From: Budorcas taxicolor
Taxonomy: Eukaryota > Chordata > Mammalia > Artiodactyla > Bovidae
NCBI RefSeq assembly: GCF_023091745.1
Contig: NC_068935.1
Coordinates: 16,475,775 to 16,539,774, forward strand
Length of the DNA: 64,000 nt
Reading direction: 5' to 3'
Shown here: positions 11,768 through 22,031 of the stretch, in pieces
Position numbering within the stretch: the first letter of the stretch is position 1
Layout of the letters: each line of letters begins with the position of its first letter
The notes under the pieces: model-generated
Databases searched by the model: none
Told to the model about the DNA's origin: nothing
What the model saw: only the letters and a program-made list of their open reading frames with translations
Made by a program: the position numbers and the translations under genes

Positions 11768-11940
11768 TAGGGCAGTGGTTCTCAGAATCTGGACCTTAAG
11801 CCAGCAACATCAGCATCACCTAAAAGCTTATGGAAAATGCAAATTCTCAGGCCCCCAAACTTGGGAGCAAACCCCCTTCTCCTCAGTTCTCCCATGTTCT
11901 AAGTGTTTCTGAGGCATATACAGTCTGAGAACCAGAGCTG
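11768..11940 (-). repeat. MER5-like hAT DNA transposon remnant
   Basis: Starts 'cagtggttctcagaatctgg' and ends 'gtctgagaaccagagctg', forming the short inverted termini of hAT elements. Internal 'caacatcagcatcacctaaa' is typical. Non-autonomous. Orientation is uncertain. Confidence 0.75.
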
Positions 11941-12087
11941 TAGGTGTAGGTGGAAAGAATGAAAAACAATTAAAATGTCTCAAGAAATCTTTACATATAA
12001 ATATATTGCCCTGACATGCTTATGCGTGGTGACAATGTCTTTAAAGTGCTACAGCTTCAAGAAAGATTTAAATCACTCGTTGTTCTA

Positions 12088-12294
12088 TGAAAGTGAAAGT
12101 GAAGTCGCTCAGTCATGTCCGACTCTTTGCAACCCCATGGACTGTAGCCCACCAGGCTCCTCCATCCATGGGATTCTCCAGGCAAGAATACTGGAGTGGG
12201 TTGCCATTTCCTTCACCAGGGAATCTTCCCAAACCAGGGATCGAATCCAGGTCTCCTGCATTGCAGGCAGACTCTTTAACCTCTAAGCCACCAC
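12088..12294 (-). mobile_element. Bov-tA SINE
   Basis: Full reverse copy from the Bov-A 3' end (gaaagtgaaagtgaagtcgc) to the tRNA head (gactctttaacctctaagcc). It is well preserved and has no clear TSD. Confidence 0.95.
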
Positions 12295-12835
12295 TAAATC
12301 TTGCTGAACACTGAGCTTCCTATCTTTCTGCCACACATCCCACTCTCCCCAAAAGCACCTATAACAGATTTTTTTGAAGGAGTGATTTCTGAAAATAAGT
12401 GATGTTCAAAGGACTTTGGTACTCAGTATTGACCTTGTTTCTACTCTGGGGGCAATGAGAAGGTGAAGAGCACCTGCAGGTGACTGTCAAAACAAACCCC
12501 GCCTTTTCAAGAGTGAGACCTCAAGGTTTTCACCAGCAATGAGCTGGGAAAGTTTTGCTTACATCACAGAGCCTTAGCAAGGACTGTCAATCCCTCTGAA
12601 ATGGCTTCTGTTCTGACACTTAATTCTCCATTTCTCCCACAAGGAGTTCTGCTGCAGCCAAGGTGAGCCTCGGGGCACTCATAAGTTCTCAGGTGCACAT
12701 TCTAGCACCTTGACGTTGCTTCCAGTCACATGACTGTCATCCCCCAAAGAATTGTGACCTATTGACAGCTTATTATTTGTTACAAAGGTGAAATTAAATG
12801 AATCTTTGGACTCGAAAGATAAACCACTGTTAGAG
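12295..12835. other. Low-copy DNA
   Basis: No gene or young repeat is recognised. Confidence 0.4.
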
Positions 12836-12849
12836 ATGTCAACAATGGC

Positions 12850-12966
12850 AGGGGATCGTCCAGTGGTTATGACTGTGCCCTTTCAATGCAGGTGGCCTGG
12901 GTTCCAGCAGTGGTTGGCAAATTAAGATCCCATGTGCCATGGAGTGTGGCCAAAAACAAACAAAAA
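12850..12966 (+). mobile_element. CHR-type SINE
   Basis: It has 'aggggatcgtccagtggtta', 'caatgcaggtggcctgggtt' and 'attaagatcccatgtgccat'. Flanked by a 14-bp TSD with two mismatches: atgtcaacaatggc (12836-12849) and atgttaacagtggc (12967-12980). Confidence 0.85.
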
Positions 12967-13106
12967 ATGTTAACAGTGGCTATTTGGTGGGGAGGGGGAT
13001 GGTCTTTTTTTTAATTTATCTGTATTTTTTGATTTAGAAATATTTTGTAACAAGTATAATTTAATTTTTAAATTTGAGGTTTAAACATAAAAATAAGCAG
13101 TATTCA

Positions 13107-13198
13107 GGAATTCCTTGGTCCAGTGCTTACCACTTGGTGCTTTCACTGCTGAGGGCCCAGGTTCGATCCCTGATCTGGAAACTAAGATCCTGTAAGCT
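13107..13198 (+). mobile_element. CHR-type SINE, 3' replaced by Bov-A tail
   Basis: The head 'ggaattccttggtccagtgc', 'ggttcgatccctgatctgg' and 'aactaagatcctgtaagcta' is CHR-type. At about 13198 it switches directly to Bov-A 3' sequence. Confidence 0.75.
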
Positions 13199-13248
13199 AT
13201 GCAGTCCATAGGGTTGCAAAGAGTCAGACACTACTGAGCGACTGAGCG
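13199..13248 (+). mobile_element. Bov-A 3' end fragment
   Basis: 'gcagtccatagggttgcaaa' and 'gagtcagacactactgagcg' match the last 50 bp of Bov-A, Bov-tA and BovB. There is no Bov-A body upstream. The tail passes into the CA microsatellite. Confidence 0.8.
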
Positions 13249-13289
13249 TGCACGCGCGCACGCACACACACACACACACACACACACAG
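13245..13289 (+). repeat. (CA)n microsatellite with CG-rich start
   Basis: A gcgtgcacgcgcgcacg lead is followed by an uninterrupted CA run to 13289. It grew from the tail of the Bov-A fragment. A likely length-polymorphic marker. Confidence 0.95.
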
Positions 13290-13924
13290 AAGCAAGAGAG
13301 TAAAACAAGATATCTATATATTTACTGCACAAGGCTTGTAATCAGAGATCATTTCTGCCAGAGAGCACATGGCAGGTAAAATATGCTTTGCAAATTGCCT
13401 GGATAATTGCCATCATATTACAAGAAAGACCTCTTCTTTATTGATCAAGGTGGAATGGTTTTCGGCACATAGGAATCGTGGTCAGAACCGTCTGGCCTGT
13501 GGTCCTTGCTTTGCACTTAGGTGAGCACAGGCATCAGGAGGAGTATTTATAAGGCTGTCACAGAATGCATGTGAGCATGTGTGTACATGTGCATGCCTGC
13601 CTGCATACATGCTTGCATGCTTCTTATGTGGCTGTTGCACCTGTCTTTTTTCCTCTATCTCTGGATAGAAAGGGAGGGACACACTTCACCCATAAGAAAC
13701 AAATTCTAAAATGTGTTAATGTGAATGAAATTCAACATTTAACTCTGGAAGATGTGAATAATAAAGTGCTACACTAAAAAGTGAACTTTTACTTGGCCAG
13801 GAAGCAAGGAGTCAATTTGCTTTGTATCCATGCCTCACAGAATCCTCATGACAAAGCTTTGAGGAAGATGGTAATCTCCTAATGGACAAAAAACCATATT
13901 CCTAGAGGAATTAACTATGAACAG
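13290..13924. other. Low-copy DNA
   Basis: No gene is recognised. A run of atgcatgc-type motifs at 13566-13622 yields short frames on both strands that look random. Confidence 0.4.
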
Positions 13925-14005
13925 GTCCCATATGTAGAGCACTTACTATCTGTCTGGCATTGGGCTACATGCTTTCTATATGTTATCTCATTGAATCCTC
14001 ACTAT
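13925..14005 (-). repeat. Old MIR/L2-type fragment
   Basis: 'gagcacttactatctgtctg' and 'ttatctcattgaatcctcac' are typical of ancient mammalian MIR/L2 sequence. Too short for a subfamily call. Confidence 0.45.
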
Positions 14006-14239
14006 TCCAATCTGGGTTGAGAATAGTCTGGAATGTTCAGTGGTATGCCAGGTAGTCTCTGAAAGCCCCAGCAGCATAAACTTGGTACCCTCTTTGGAGA
14101 GGTGACTTTGACTATAATCATTATTTTAAATACAAACACAGTTACATTATGGATGAGATTACAAAGCAGGTCTGCATTTAAAGCATAAGCATCAAACTTA
14201 TGGGAGGTACTTTGGGCCACCATGCCATGGTCCCTAAGG

Positions 14240-14256
14240 AATATATATATATATGC
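14240..14256. repeat. (AT)n microsatellite, short
   Basis: A run of alternating a and t follows 'ggaatatatatatatat'. Confidence 0.85.
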
Positions 14257-15617
14257 TTACTAATCTCTGCTATTGGCATCACACTCTGCCATACTGCTTC
14301 TAAACAAGGCAATTTTTGTCTCTCATTTTATGTGATTTGCTAGAACTTGGGTTCCTTGTGAGAATGTCTTAATGAAGGGAATATGTATGGTTTGCTTTCC
14401 TCTTATCTATTGCTTTCCTGTGGAATCCCATTATATAGTTTCCTTGGCATCAGAGTGATGGCCACTGATTGAAGAGGTGATGAGTTTTCTGACAGGCTTG
14501 TTGAGCTGCACAGCATAGTGGTGGCAAGAAGTAAGAAAGACCAGACAAGGCCACAGTCCTCAGTGTTTCTAGATCCCAATGCCCTTCCCTCTAAGGCTTA
14601 TGTTGTACTCCGCAGAGCAGCGACAAGTCAGGTCTCCTGAGAAATTCCTTCTCAGTTGTAATCAAGTAAACCTCCTCTTTGCCTGATTATCACTTCCCAA
14701 GCAATCCCCCAATTCATCTTCTCTTTTTATTAAGGAAGACAATGAAAACAGGCTTTAGTATATAGAATACCTCCTGGCTAGCCTTGCTAGATGGTGGTCA
14801 TTTCTGCCTCTATGGCCATGGGATACATGTGAATCAAACTATAGTTCATTTATGAGTCTCCAAATATTTGAATACCTGTATGGAGGCTTTGTGTTCAGCC
14901 TTAGGAGGATGAAAAGAAGATTAGGATAAAAGGCTAATGGAATTCACAACACCAAGAGATCACTTCCCACCGAGGTGGCCTTTCAATGGGCTTTAAAGGA
15001 TGGGAAGAATTTCATTAGCTAGAGATTCTAGGGTGAGGGAGAGGCATTCCAGAAGGAAGGAACAGCATAAGCAAACATTTGGTGGGGGAAGGTTTGGTGG
15101 GAAAGTTTGAACCAAAAAAGGACAGGGAATAACCAGGAAATGCAAGATAAGTACCCCAGGATGTCTGAGATTAGGGTATATTTTCGAATGGGTGGGAAAG
15201 CAAACTAAAAGATAGATCTTGAAAGGGTTTTAGTGTCAGGCTTAAGGGTTTGACTGGCAAGGACGCACCATTAAAGGTTTGGACAGAAAGCAATGCTATC
15301 AGAGAGGTGATTTAGAAACATTAATACAAGAGAGTAGGAAAATGAGAGAAACCCGATTTTCTCAGATGAGACAGGGCAACGTGCTATACAGGATTCAGAA
15401 GGAATGTTAAGATAGGGTCTCCTCCCTCAAGAAGCATATACTCAGATAAACTGAAACTAACAAACACCATTAAACAATTCCATGCGACTCAGTTCACTTT
15501 CACCATATAAGTGCTTTATTGTAGAACACTGACTGTAACAACTTCTGAACACACATTTTGCCCCCACAAATGTTATTCTATGACAACTATTACAAGAACA
15601 TTGCAGCTCTGACATTT
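14257..15617. other. Low-copy DNA, no gene seen
   Basis: The sequence 14,880-15,300 reads like old decayed repeat or unique DNA (purine-rich, ggtgggggaaggtttggtgg). No open frame of note. Confidence 0.4.
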
Positions 15618-15706
15618 TTTAAATATTTAAATTTGTTTATTTTTAATTGAAGGATAATTGCCTTACAGTGTTGTGTTGGTTTCTGTCAAACATCAACATG
15701 AATCAG
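15618..15706 (-). mobile_element. L1 3' end fragment
   Basis: Reverse-strand L1 3' terminus, 'ttaattgaaggataattgcc', 'ttacagtgttgtgttggttt' and 'catcaacatgaatcagcc'. It is related to the copy at 19965. Flanks ctgacatttt and ctgactttt may be the TSD. Confidence 0.8.
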
Positions 15707-15816
15707 CCAGTCCTGACTTTTGAAACTTGCAACCTGGAACCCTTCTTTCTTTCCTCATATTAACACATCCTTATTCATCAGTGAGGAAAAGAAAGACTTT
15801 CCAACAGTAGCCTTGT

Positions 15817-15835
15817 TTTTTTTTTTTTTTTTTTA
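15817..15835. repeat. Poly(T) run
   Basis: About 18 T residues, with no associated element recognised. Confidence 0.9.
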
Positions 15836-16254
15836 AAGGATGATCTTTAGATTCTCTTTCCTCACTTCATTTAATGAACTAGACCTTTATAGGGTAGCAA
15901 GACCTCGAAGCTGCCATAGCCACCCCTCTCCACTCTTAAATCACCTGTGCTAATTTGCTGATCAGGCTTCTGAGGTTACAAGCAAATATCATTCAGGAAG
16001 AAAAACATGCCATCTCTATGGAAACCTGAAAGTTTGAGAGGGAGCCCACCTTAAAATAACCAAACAATGGTCTCTTTGAGAAGTCTCCAAGGGCCTGAGT
16101 TAGAAAAATCTGTATTAAGAGTTTGGCTGTTAGTGTATGCACTTCTCAAACCCACAAGTATAAGCCCTAACTCTTGAAATTGCTATGCAAGTGATCTCTT
16201 TTCTTTCCACATCTCATTGACATATAGAGTTTTGATGATTAAAAAAAAGAGTAA

Positions 16255-16345
16255 GTTCATTCATATAGTGGATAATTATTGAGCACCTGCTGTGTGCAAA
16301 TCATGTGCTAAATGCTCTTGAGATACTATAATAAAAATGGCAAGG
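16255..16345 (-). repeat. Old L2 3' end remnant
   Basis: 'attattgagcacctgctgtg' and 'tgtgctaaatgctcttgaga' are the reverse complement of the conserved L2 3' end. Confidence 0.6.
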
Positions 16346-16654
16346 TCATACCCATTGAGATGTCAAGATCTGTCCAGAGAGGGGAGCAGGAGGCAGTGAC
16401 CAACATTATCAGGTACTCATTTGGCAAAGACCCCTGTAGGAGACACTGGCATTGCAAAAATCATATGCTTTGATTTTCCAAGCCAGTGCTAATGACATTC
16501 TCTCTTCTATTCCCACCTAAACCATTGAAAATGTGCAAAACACTTCAGTATTTTAGGATCCAAAGTGTATCTTGCTACTGTTTCTTTTACCTTGAAGCAC
16601 ATAAAGGTTCTTTGACAGAAAAGGTTGCTTGAAAATAGAGGAACTGTATTTGTT

Positions 16655-17030
16655 TATTCATTCAACACATATTAATTGAACTCTGCCTTGTGCTATGTCA
16701 CCTGATGCAAAGAACTGACTCATTTGAAAAGACCCTGATGCTGGGAAAGATTGAAGGCAGGAGGAGAAAGGGATGACAGAAGATGAGATGGCTGGATGGC
16801 ATCACTGACTCAATGGACATGAGTTTCAGCAAATTCCGGGGGTTGATGATGGACAGGGAGGCCTGGCGTGCTGCAGTCCATGGGATCACAAAGAGTCAGA
16901 CAAGACTGAGCAACTGAACTGAACTGAATGTGCTACGCACTACCAGACAGATACAGTGGTGAACAGGGCAGATAAGGACCCTGGCCTCATGGAGCTTATG
17001 TTCTAGTGAGAATATTCAGATAATATGTAA
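16655..17030 (-). repeat. Old L2 3' end, split by BovB
   Basis: The left part is 'tattcattcaacacatatta' and 'tctgccttgtgctatg'. The right part is 'agatacagtggtgaacaggg' and 'ctggcctcatggagcttatg'. Together they read as one L2-type remnant that the BovB 3' fragment at 16698-16928 interrupts. Confidence 0.65.
16698..16928 (+). mobile_element. BovB 3' end, 231 bp
   Basis: A 5'-truncated copy from 'cacctgatgcaaagaactga' through 'gtcagacaagactgagcaac' and the (tgaac)n tail. TSD tgtgctatg (16689-16697) and tgtgctacg (16929-16937), one mismatch. Confidence 0.93.
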
Positions 17031-17249
17031 ACATAGAAACCAGATGGTTTCAGAGAGTGGATATAGACACTTTAGGGAATCACATGGTGATATAATAGTG
17101 CATGCATGGCAGGGAGGGACCTACCATCAGGGAAGACATTAGAATGAACATCTGTATGCTGTAAATAGTCAGCCATGAATATCACGTAGGAAAGAAAGTT
17201 ATGGAGACAGGAAATAGCAAATACACAGTTTCAGAGGCAAATAATAATA

Positions 17250-17390
17250 GTAACTCTGGGACTGGCACTGTTTAAATGCTTTACCTGTTGAAATCATTTA
17301 ATTCTCACCAGAACACCCTGAGGTGGATACTATGAATAACTCCAGTTTTCAGAGATAGAAATGAAGACAAAGAGAGGTTGCAAGACTAGC
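17250..17390 (-). repeat. MIR SINE remnant
   Basis: 'ctttacctgttgaaatcatt', 'accctgaggtggatactatg' and 'gaagacaaagagaggttgca' show the MIR core in a decayed state. Orientation is uncertain. Confidence 0.6.
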
Positions 17391-17398
17391 TATTATAG

Positions 17399-17446
17399 GG
17401 GAGGGTTGGGTTGGGAGTTTGGGGTTAGCAGATTTTGCAAACTATT
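17399..17446 (+). mobile_element. L1 3' UTR, first segment
   Basis: 'gagtttggggttagcagatt' and 'ttgcaaactatt' match the L1 copy at 25056-25085 (agtttgggaatagcagatgc). The sequence then breaks into an LTR and resumes at about 17894 with 'atatatagaatgaatg'. Confidence 0.8.
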
Positions 17447-17893
17447 GTCAGGGCGTGTGTAATTCCTTGGTTCTCTCTTGTCACAACAAAAATTTGAAGC
17501 GATGGACGTTAAAGCCCTCAGAATGTGTCCCAGCTCTCGGACAGACCGTGTTATAGCTCTTGAACAGATCAATGTTACAGCTCCGTGTTATAGCTCAGTT
17601 TTGTTTAGAAAATAAAAGGAAAATACATCCTCAAGGCGTGAGAGCATGCTGACCCAAAAGACATGAAGAGAAGTGAGCCCCGGCCCTTTGGCTCCTCTTT
17701 TTATATGTTTTTTCCTCCCCCTGGGCCTGCCCTATATAAATTGGGCTAGCCAGGACTGCTGTTTGTTCTACCAGAGGGCCTCACTCCAGTCCTCAGACCT
17801 TCCTTTGTTCTATTTTTGCAGGCTTTTCCCTTCCTTGTCTTTTAGCCATCGCCATTCTGGACTCCTCTTTCCTTTTCTAACTACCTAACTACC
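17447..17893. mobile_element. Solo endogenous retrovirus LTR
   Basis: A block of about 445 bp beginning TGTCAGGGCGTGTGTAATTC sits precisely inside an L1 3' UTR. It resembles ruminant BTLTR1-type LTRs. The end falls near 17890 (ctaactacctaactaccta then tca). It holds TATA-like motifs on both strands (ctatataaatt at 17731, and tttttatatg at 17700 read in reverse). Neither gives a clean promoter-to-polyadenylation order, so the orientation is open. No internal retroviral genes flank it, which fits a recombined solo LTR. The TSD is unclear because the flanks are TA-rich. Confidence 0.65.
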
Positions 17894-18087
17894 TATCATA
17901 TATAGAATGAATGAATAAACAATATAGAATGAATAAACAATAAGGTCCTATAGTATATAGCACAGGGAACTATATTCAGTATCCTGTGATAAACCATAAT
18001 GGAAAAGAATGTGAAAAGAATGTATGTATGTATAACAATCACTTTGTTTTACTGCAGAAATTAACACAACATCGTAAATCAACTATA
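17894..18087 (+). mobile_element. L1 3' UTR, second segment
   Basis: Continues the L1 broken at 17446: 'atagcacagggaactatatt', 'gtatcctgtgataaaccata', 'gtaaatcaactata'. It ends at the Bov-tA pair and resumes at 18476. Confidence 0.9.
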
Positions 18088-18294
18088 TGTGTGTATGCTC
18101 AGTCGCTAAGTTGTGTCCAACTCTTTGCAGCCCTATAGACTGCAGCCTGCCAGGCTCTTCTGCCCATGGGATTTACCAGGCAAGAATACTGGAGTGAGTT
18201 GCCATTTCCTTCACCAGGGGATCTTCCTGACTCAGGGATCAAACTTGCGTCTCCTGCATTGGCAGGTATGTTCTTTACCACTGAGCCACCAGAA
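18088..18294 (-). mobile_element. Bov-tA SINE, left arm of an inverted pair
   Basis: Reverse copy: Bov-A 3' end first (atgctcagtcgctaagttgt), tRNA head last (tctttaccactgagccacca). It abuts a forward Bov-tA at 18295, with tRNA ends facing. The pair shares one TSD, aaatcaactata, at 18076-18087 and 18476-18487. Confidence 0.93.
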
Positions 18295-18475
18295 TCTGCC
18301 TGCAAATGTAGGAGATGCAGGTTCAATCCCTGGGTTGAGAAGATCCCCTGGTGAAGGAAATAACAACTCGCTCCAGTATTCTTGACAGGGAAATCCCATG
18401 GGCAAGGGAACCTGGCAGGCTATGGTCCATAGGGTCACAAAAGAGTCCAACATGACTTAGAGGCTAAACAACAAC
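18295..18475 (+). mobile_element. Bov-tA SINE, right arm of an inverted pair
   Basis: Forward copy lacking the first bases of the tRNA head. It begins 'aatctgcctgcaaatgtagg' and carries 'ggttcaatccctgggttgag'. It ends 'catgacttagaggctaaaca' plus acaac. The 12-bp TSD lies outside the pair rather than around each arm. Confidence 0.93.
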
Positions 18476-18487
18476 AAATCAACTATA

Positions 18488-18512
18488 CTTCCATAAAATA
18501 AAAGCTTTTAGA
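18488..18512 (+). mobile_element. L1 3' terminus, third segment
   Basis: 'cttccataaaataaaag' completes the L1 interrupted at 17447 and at 18088. Confidence 0.75.
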
Positions 18513-18630
18513 AAGTCAGTACCTATTAAATGACATGACTAGGATTGAAATCTAGGCAATCCTGCTCCATAGCCTGTATCTAAACCATACGGCAGGGGGA
18601 TATGTGCAAGCAATATAAGAATCTATCCTT

Positions 18631-18930
18631 TGGAGAAATGTCTATTTAGTTCTTTGGCCCATTTTTTGATTGGGTCATTTCTTTTTCTGGAATTGAGCTG
18701 CATAAGTTGCTTCTATATTTTTGAGATTAGTTGTTTGTCAGTTGCTTAATTTGCTATTATTTTCTCCCTTTCTGAAGGCTGTCTTTTCATCTTGCTTATA
18801 GTTTCCTTTGTTGTGCAGAAGCTTTTAATTTTAATTAGATCCCATTTGTTTATTTTTGCTTTTATTTCCAGTATTCTGGGAGGTGGATCATAGAGGATCC
18901 TGCTGTGATTTATGTCGGAGAGTGTTTGGA
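18631..18930 (-). mobile_element. L1 ORF2 fragment, inverted part of a rearranged L1
   Basis: Reverse-oriented ORF2 sequence: 'ggcccattttttgattgggt', 'tctttcctttgttgtgcag'-type text near 18800 and 'atcatagaggatcctgctgt'. It is followed directly by forward L1 3' sequence at 18931. One perfect 14-bp TSD, aagaatctatcctt, brackets both parts (18617-18630 and 19354-19367), so this is a single insertion with a 5' inversion. Confidence 0.88.
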
Positions 18931-19353
18931 GCCGATTATACAGAGTGAAGTAAGCCAGAAAAAAAAAAACACCAATACAGTACACTAACACATATATATG
19001 GAATTTAGAAAGATGGTAATGATAACCCTATATGTGAGACAGCAAAAGAGACACAGATGTATAGAACAGTCTTTTGGACTCTGTGGGAGAGGGAGAGGGT
19101 GGGATGATTTGGGAGAATGGCATTGAAACATGTATAATATCATGTAAGAAACGAATCACTAGTCTAGGTTCGATACAGGATACAGGATGCTTGGGGCTGG
19201 TGCACTGGGATGACCCAGAGAGATGATATGGGGAGGGTGGTGGGAGGGGGGTTCAGGGTTGGGAACTCATGTACACCTGTGGTGGATTCATGTCAATGTA
19301 TGGCAAAACCAATACAGTATTGTAAAGTAAAAAAATAAAATTTAAATAAAAAA
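18931..19353 (+). mobile_element. L1 3' part of the rearranged insertion
   Basis: Forward L1: the ORF2 end (acagagtgaagtaagccaga) and then the 3' UTR (gagacacagatgtatagaac, and ggggctggtgcactgggatg). It ends in an A-rich tail directly before the right TSD. It closely resembles the copies at 14 and 50542. Confidence 0.95.
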
Positions 19354-19369
19354 AAGAATCTATCCTTAA

Positions 19370-19950
19370 GAGTTGAAATTTGCATTAACACACACTGAAA
19401 AGTCTTATAAAGCAAGCTAGGAAGTTACGGGGCTAGCCCAAGTAGCTGGAATCCTAAAAAATAGGTATGTTTGAACTATAAAATAACTCACTTTATAGTG
19501 AATCAGATTTAAAACATGCAATATTGATCTATGGAGTTGTGCCTCAGCACCCAGACTTAAACTTTTCTAAAATATTCAGAAGTATCAGAAAAAGGGTAGG
19601 AAATACCAGAGTATAGGAGTATTAACCCTTTTCATAAACAACAACCATAAACCCAAGCTCCTATCACCTGGCTGAAGAGCTCTCCAAGAAAAACAGCCTG
19701 ATTAAATGAGATAAGTATGAAGAAGCTGGCAACATGTCATCAGTGCAGACAGTCAGTTCAGGGGTCTAACCGTCATTCTTCATTTCCCTGGAATTTTTTG
19801 TCTGCAATACTTATCTATTAAAATAGTAAGAGCAGAAGTAGCAGTTTTTTGTCTGAAAAAAACTCAAAAATGCCTGCAAACATGAATTTACTATCATCGT
19901 GATATAATAACAAAGTATAAAAAAGTCTTTTCAATTCCTCTAGGAAAAAA
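19370..19950. other. Low-copy AT-rich DNA
   Basis: No gene or repeat recognised. Confidence 0.4.
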
Positions 19951-19964
19951 GAGTTTTCTTTTAA

Positions 19965-20062
19965 ATTTATTTTTAATTGGAAGAAAATTGCTTTACCATG
20001 TTGTGTTGGTTTCTGCCATACAACAATGTGAATCAGCCGTAAGTATACTGAATCCCCTCCCT
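19965..20062 (-). mobile_element. L1 3' end fragment
   Basis: 'tttttaattggaagaaaatt', 'gttgtgttggtttctgccat' and 'caacaatgtgaatcagccgt', on the reverse strand. It is an older relative of the copy at 15618. Confidence 0.82.
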
Positions 20063-21272
20063 CTTAAAAGAAGGGTTTTGAAGTCTAAATACTTTTGTAC
20101 ACATCACCTCATACTAGACTGTCCTTTATTCCTTTTCAGTTGTATCATGCTTTTTAGTATTATCTTCTAAATGTACATCTATACAAACAGACAAGTCTGG
20201 ATAATTCATTCAGTGAATGCTTACAATGGTGGGCAGAGAGTTTGAAAATACACAGGACTGGGACAAGAGTAAAAGGAATGTTGGAGCTGGAAGACATCTG
20301 GTAGTTTTCTCATTGTACACCCTGGGAACTAGATTATACAAGATCCAAAATGCTCCTCTACTGGCTATTTCACAGTCTGTAGCCTGGAGCTGGGTGACTT
20401 CTCAATAAAGACCTGATAGACTGCTTTTACTCCATGCTGGTTTTGGCCCTCAAATGTTATTCCAACAGATTCTTTACCATCTGAGCCAGTTAGCAGATCT
20501 CTAATTAAATTAGCCAAACCTGGAAAATATTATTAAGTGCCCACTAGGTGCCTGTTCTGTTTCAGAACTCAATACAAGTTCATAGCTTGAAGTGGGAGCA
20601 GTGTATCAATATGGAATGCAAGAGGGTGGGGAGTAGGTATGAGTGAGCCAATGTATACTATTTATTTCAAATGCACACGTGTTCAGGAAAATCAAGTGAC
20701 AGAGACTGTCATCATTTGCCTCTGGGAAGTACAAGTTTCAGGGAAATACTACCTGCATATTTGGAGTTAAGGAAATAAAAGAATCCCCATGTTCATATCT
20801 TCCTTGTGTTGTCAACAGATGTGATCCAGAAGTGCTATATTCTGAGCAGCTGCTGGAATACTCGACACAGCTGGACAAATCCATTAAACTTCAAGAGCAA
20901 AGTATTTCTGAGCACCCTAACCAGCTGGGCCAATCATATTTGGAGGCAACCAGATGTTTTGGTCTGTGTGGTGGCTACCATAAAATACCCCTACCCAACT
21001 GTTAAATAATCCCAAATTCTAGAGATCTATCCCATTTTCATTTCAACTGCTTGTGTCCCTATATCCTTTCATTCCTGCCAATTGTGAGTCTCATTTTTCT
21101 ACTCTGCTTAACTACAACTCTCCTCAACATGAAGTCCTCTGCACATGGTGCTGTTGGGAACACAATGATACATCACTTAAGGCAGTACTAGGCTCTGTCT
21201 CTCAGGAGCTTGCAAACTACTAATATTTGGGAGACAAGAATGACTCACATGAGAAGACTATTTGAATTTACT
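20063..21272. other. Low-copy DNA, no gene seen
   Basis: Frames of 60-67 codons at 20217 and 20806 have no domain signal and no splice context. Confidence 0.4.
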
Positions 21273-21283
21273 GCCCTGAAGGA

Positions 21284-21411
21284 CGGAGAAGGCAATGGTA
21301 CCCCACTCCAGTGTTCTTGCCTGGAAAATCCCAGGGACAGGGGAGCCTGGTGGGCTGCCATCTATGGGGTCGCACAGAGTTGGACATGACTGAAGTGACT
21401 TAGCAGCAGCA
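21284..21411 (+). mobile_element. Bov-A monomer SINE
   Basis: A single Bov-A unit (ggagaaggcaatggtacccc to gactgaagtgacttagcagc). Perfect 11-bp TSD gccctgaagga at 21273-21283 and 21412-21422. Confidence 0.95.
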
Positions 21412-21501
21412 GCCCTGAAGGATGACATGCCAAATGAGAATGCAGGCAGGTATATATAAGATTTCAGAAAAGGGAACAGATCGATGTTTGGGGGTAAATA
21501 T

Positions 21502-21777
21502 GGAGAAGGCAATGGCACCCCACTCCAGTACTCTTGCCTGGAAAATCCCATGGATGGAGGAGCCTGGTAGGCTGCAGTCCATGAGGTCGCTAAGAGTTGG
21601 ACACGACTGAGCAACTTCACTTTCACTTTTCACTTTCATGCATTGGAGAAGGAAATGGCAACCCACTCCAGTGTTCTTGCCTGGAGAATCCCAGGGACGG
21701 GGGAGCCTGGTAGGAGGCCGTCTATGAGGTCGCACAGAGTCGGACACGACTGAAGTGACTTAGCAGCAGCAGCAGCA
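21502..21777 (+). mobile_element. Bov-A2 SINE: two Bov-A units
   Basis: Two tandem Bov-A units (21502-21620 and 21645-21777) are joined by a 'cactttcacttttcactttc' linker, the usual Bov-A2 dimer layout. The end is (agc)n. Well preserved, and no clear TSD. Confidence 0.95.
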
Positions 21778-22031
21778 TAGTCAGGGCAGTTTCAAATTGG
21801 AGTTGTCACCTGAACTCTGGAAGGACCAGTGGGTTGTGATTAAAGAAGGAGGAGGACTTTATAAGCAAGGAGGGGTGAGAATGATTCATGGGAGAGAGAA
21901 GGAATGGATGAGTCTGGAAAACTAGTCTGGGGCCAGATCAGGGAGGTCTTGTGTTCCTGGTAAATGACCTGACACTCATTCTATAGGAACCTGAAAAGGC
22001 AGGGTTATCAGGACGAGTCTCTGTGATTTTC

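Noticed and set aside
17733..17745. TATA-like box as a host promoter
   Set aside because: It lies inside a probable LTR, with no downstream gene or clear orientation.
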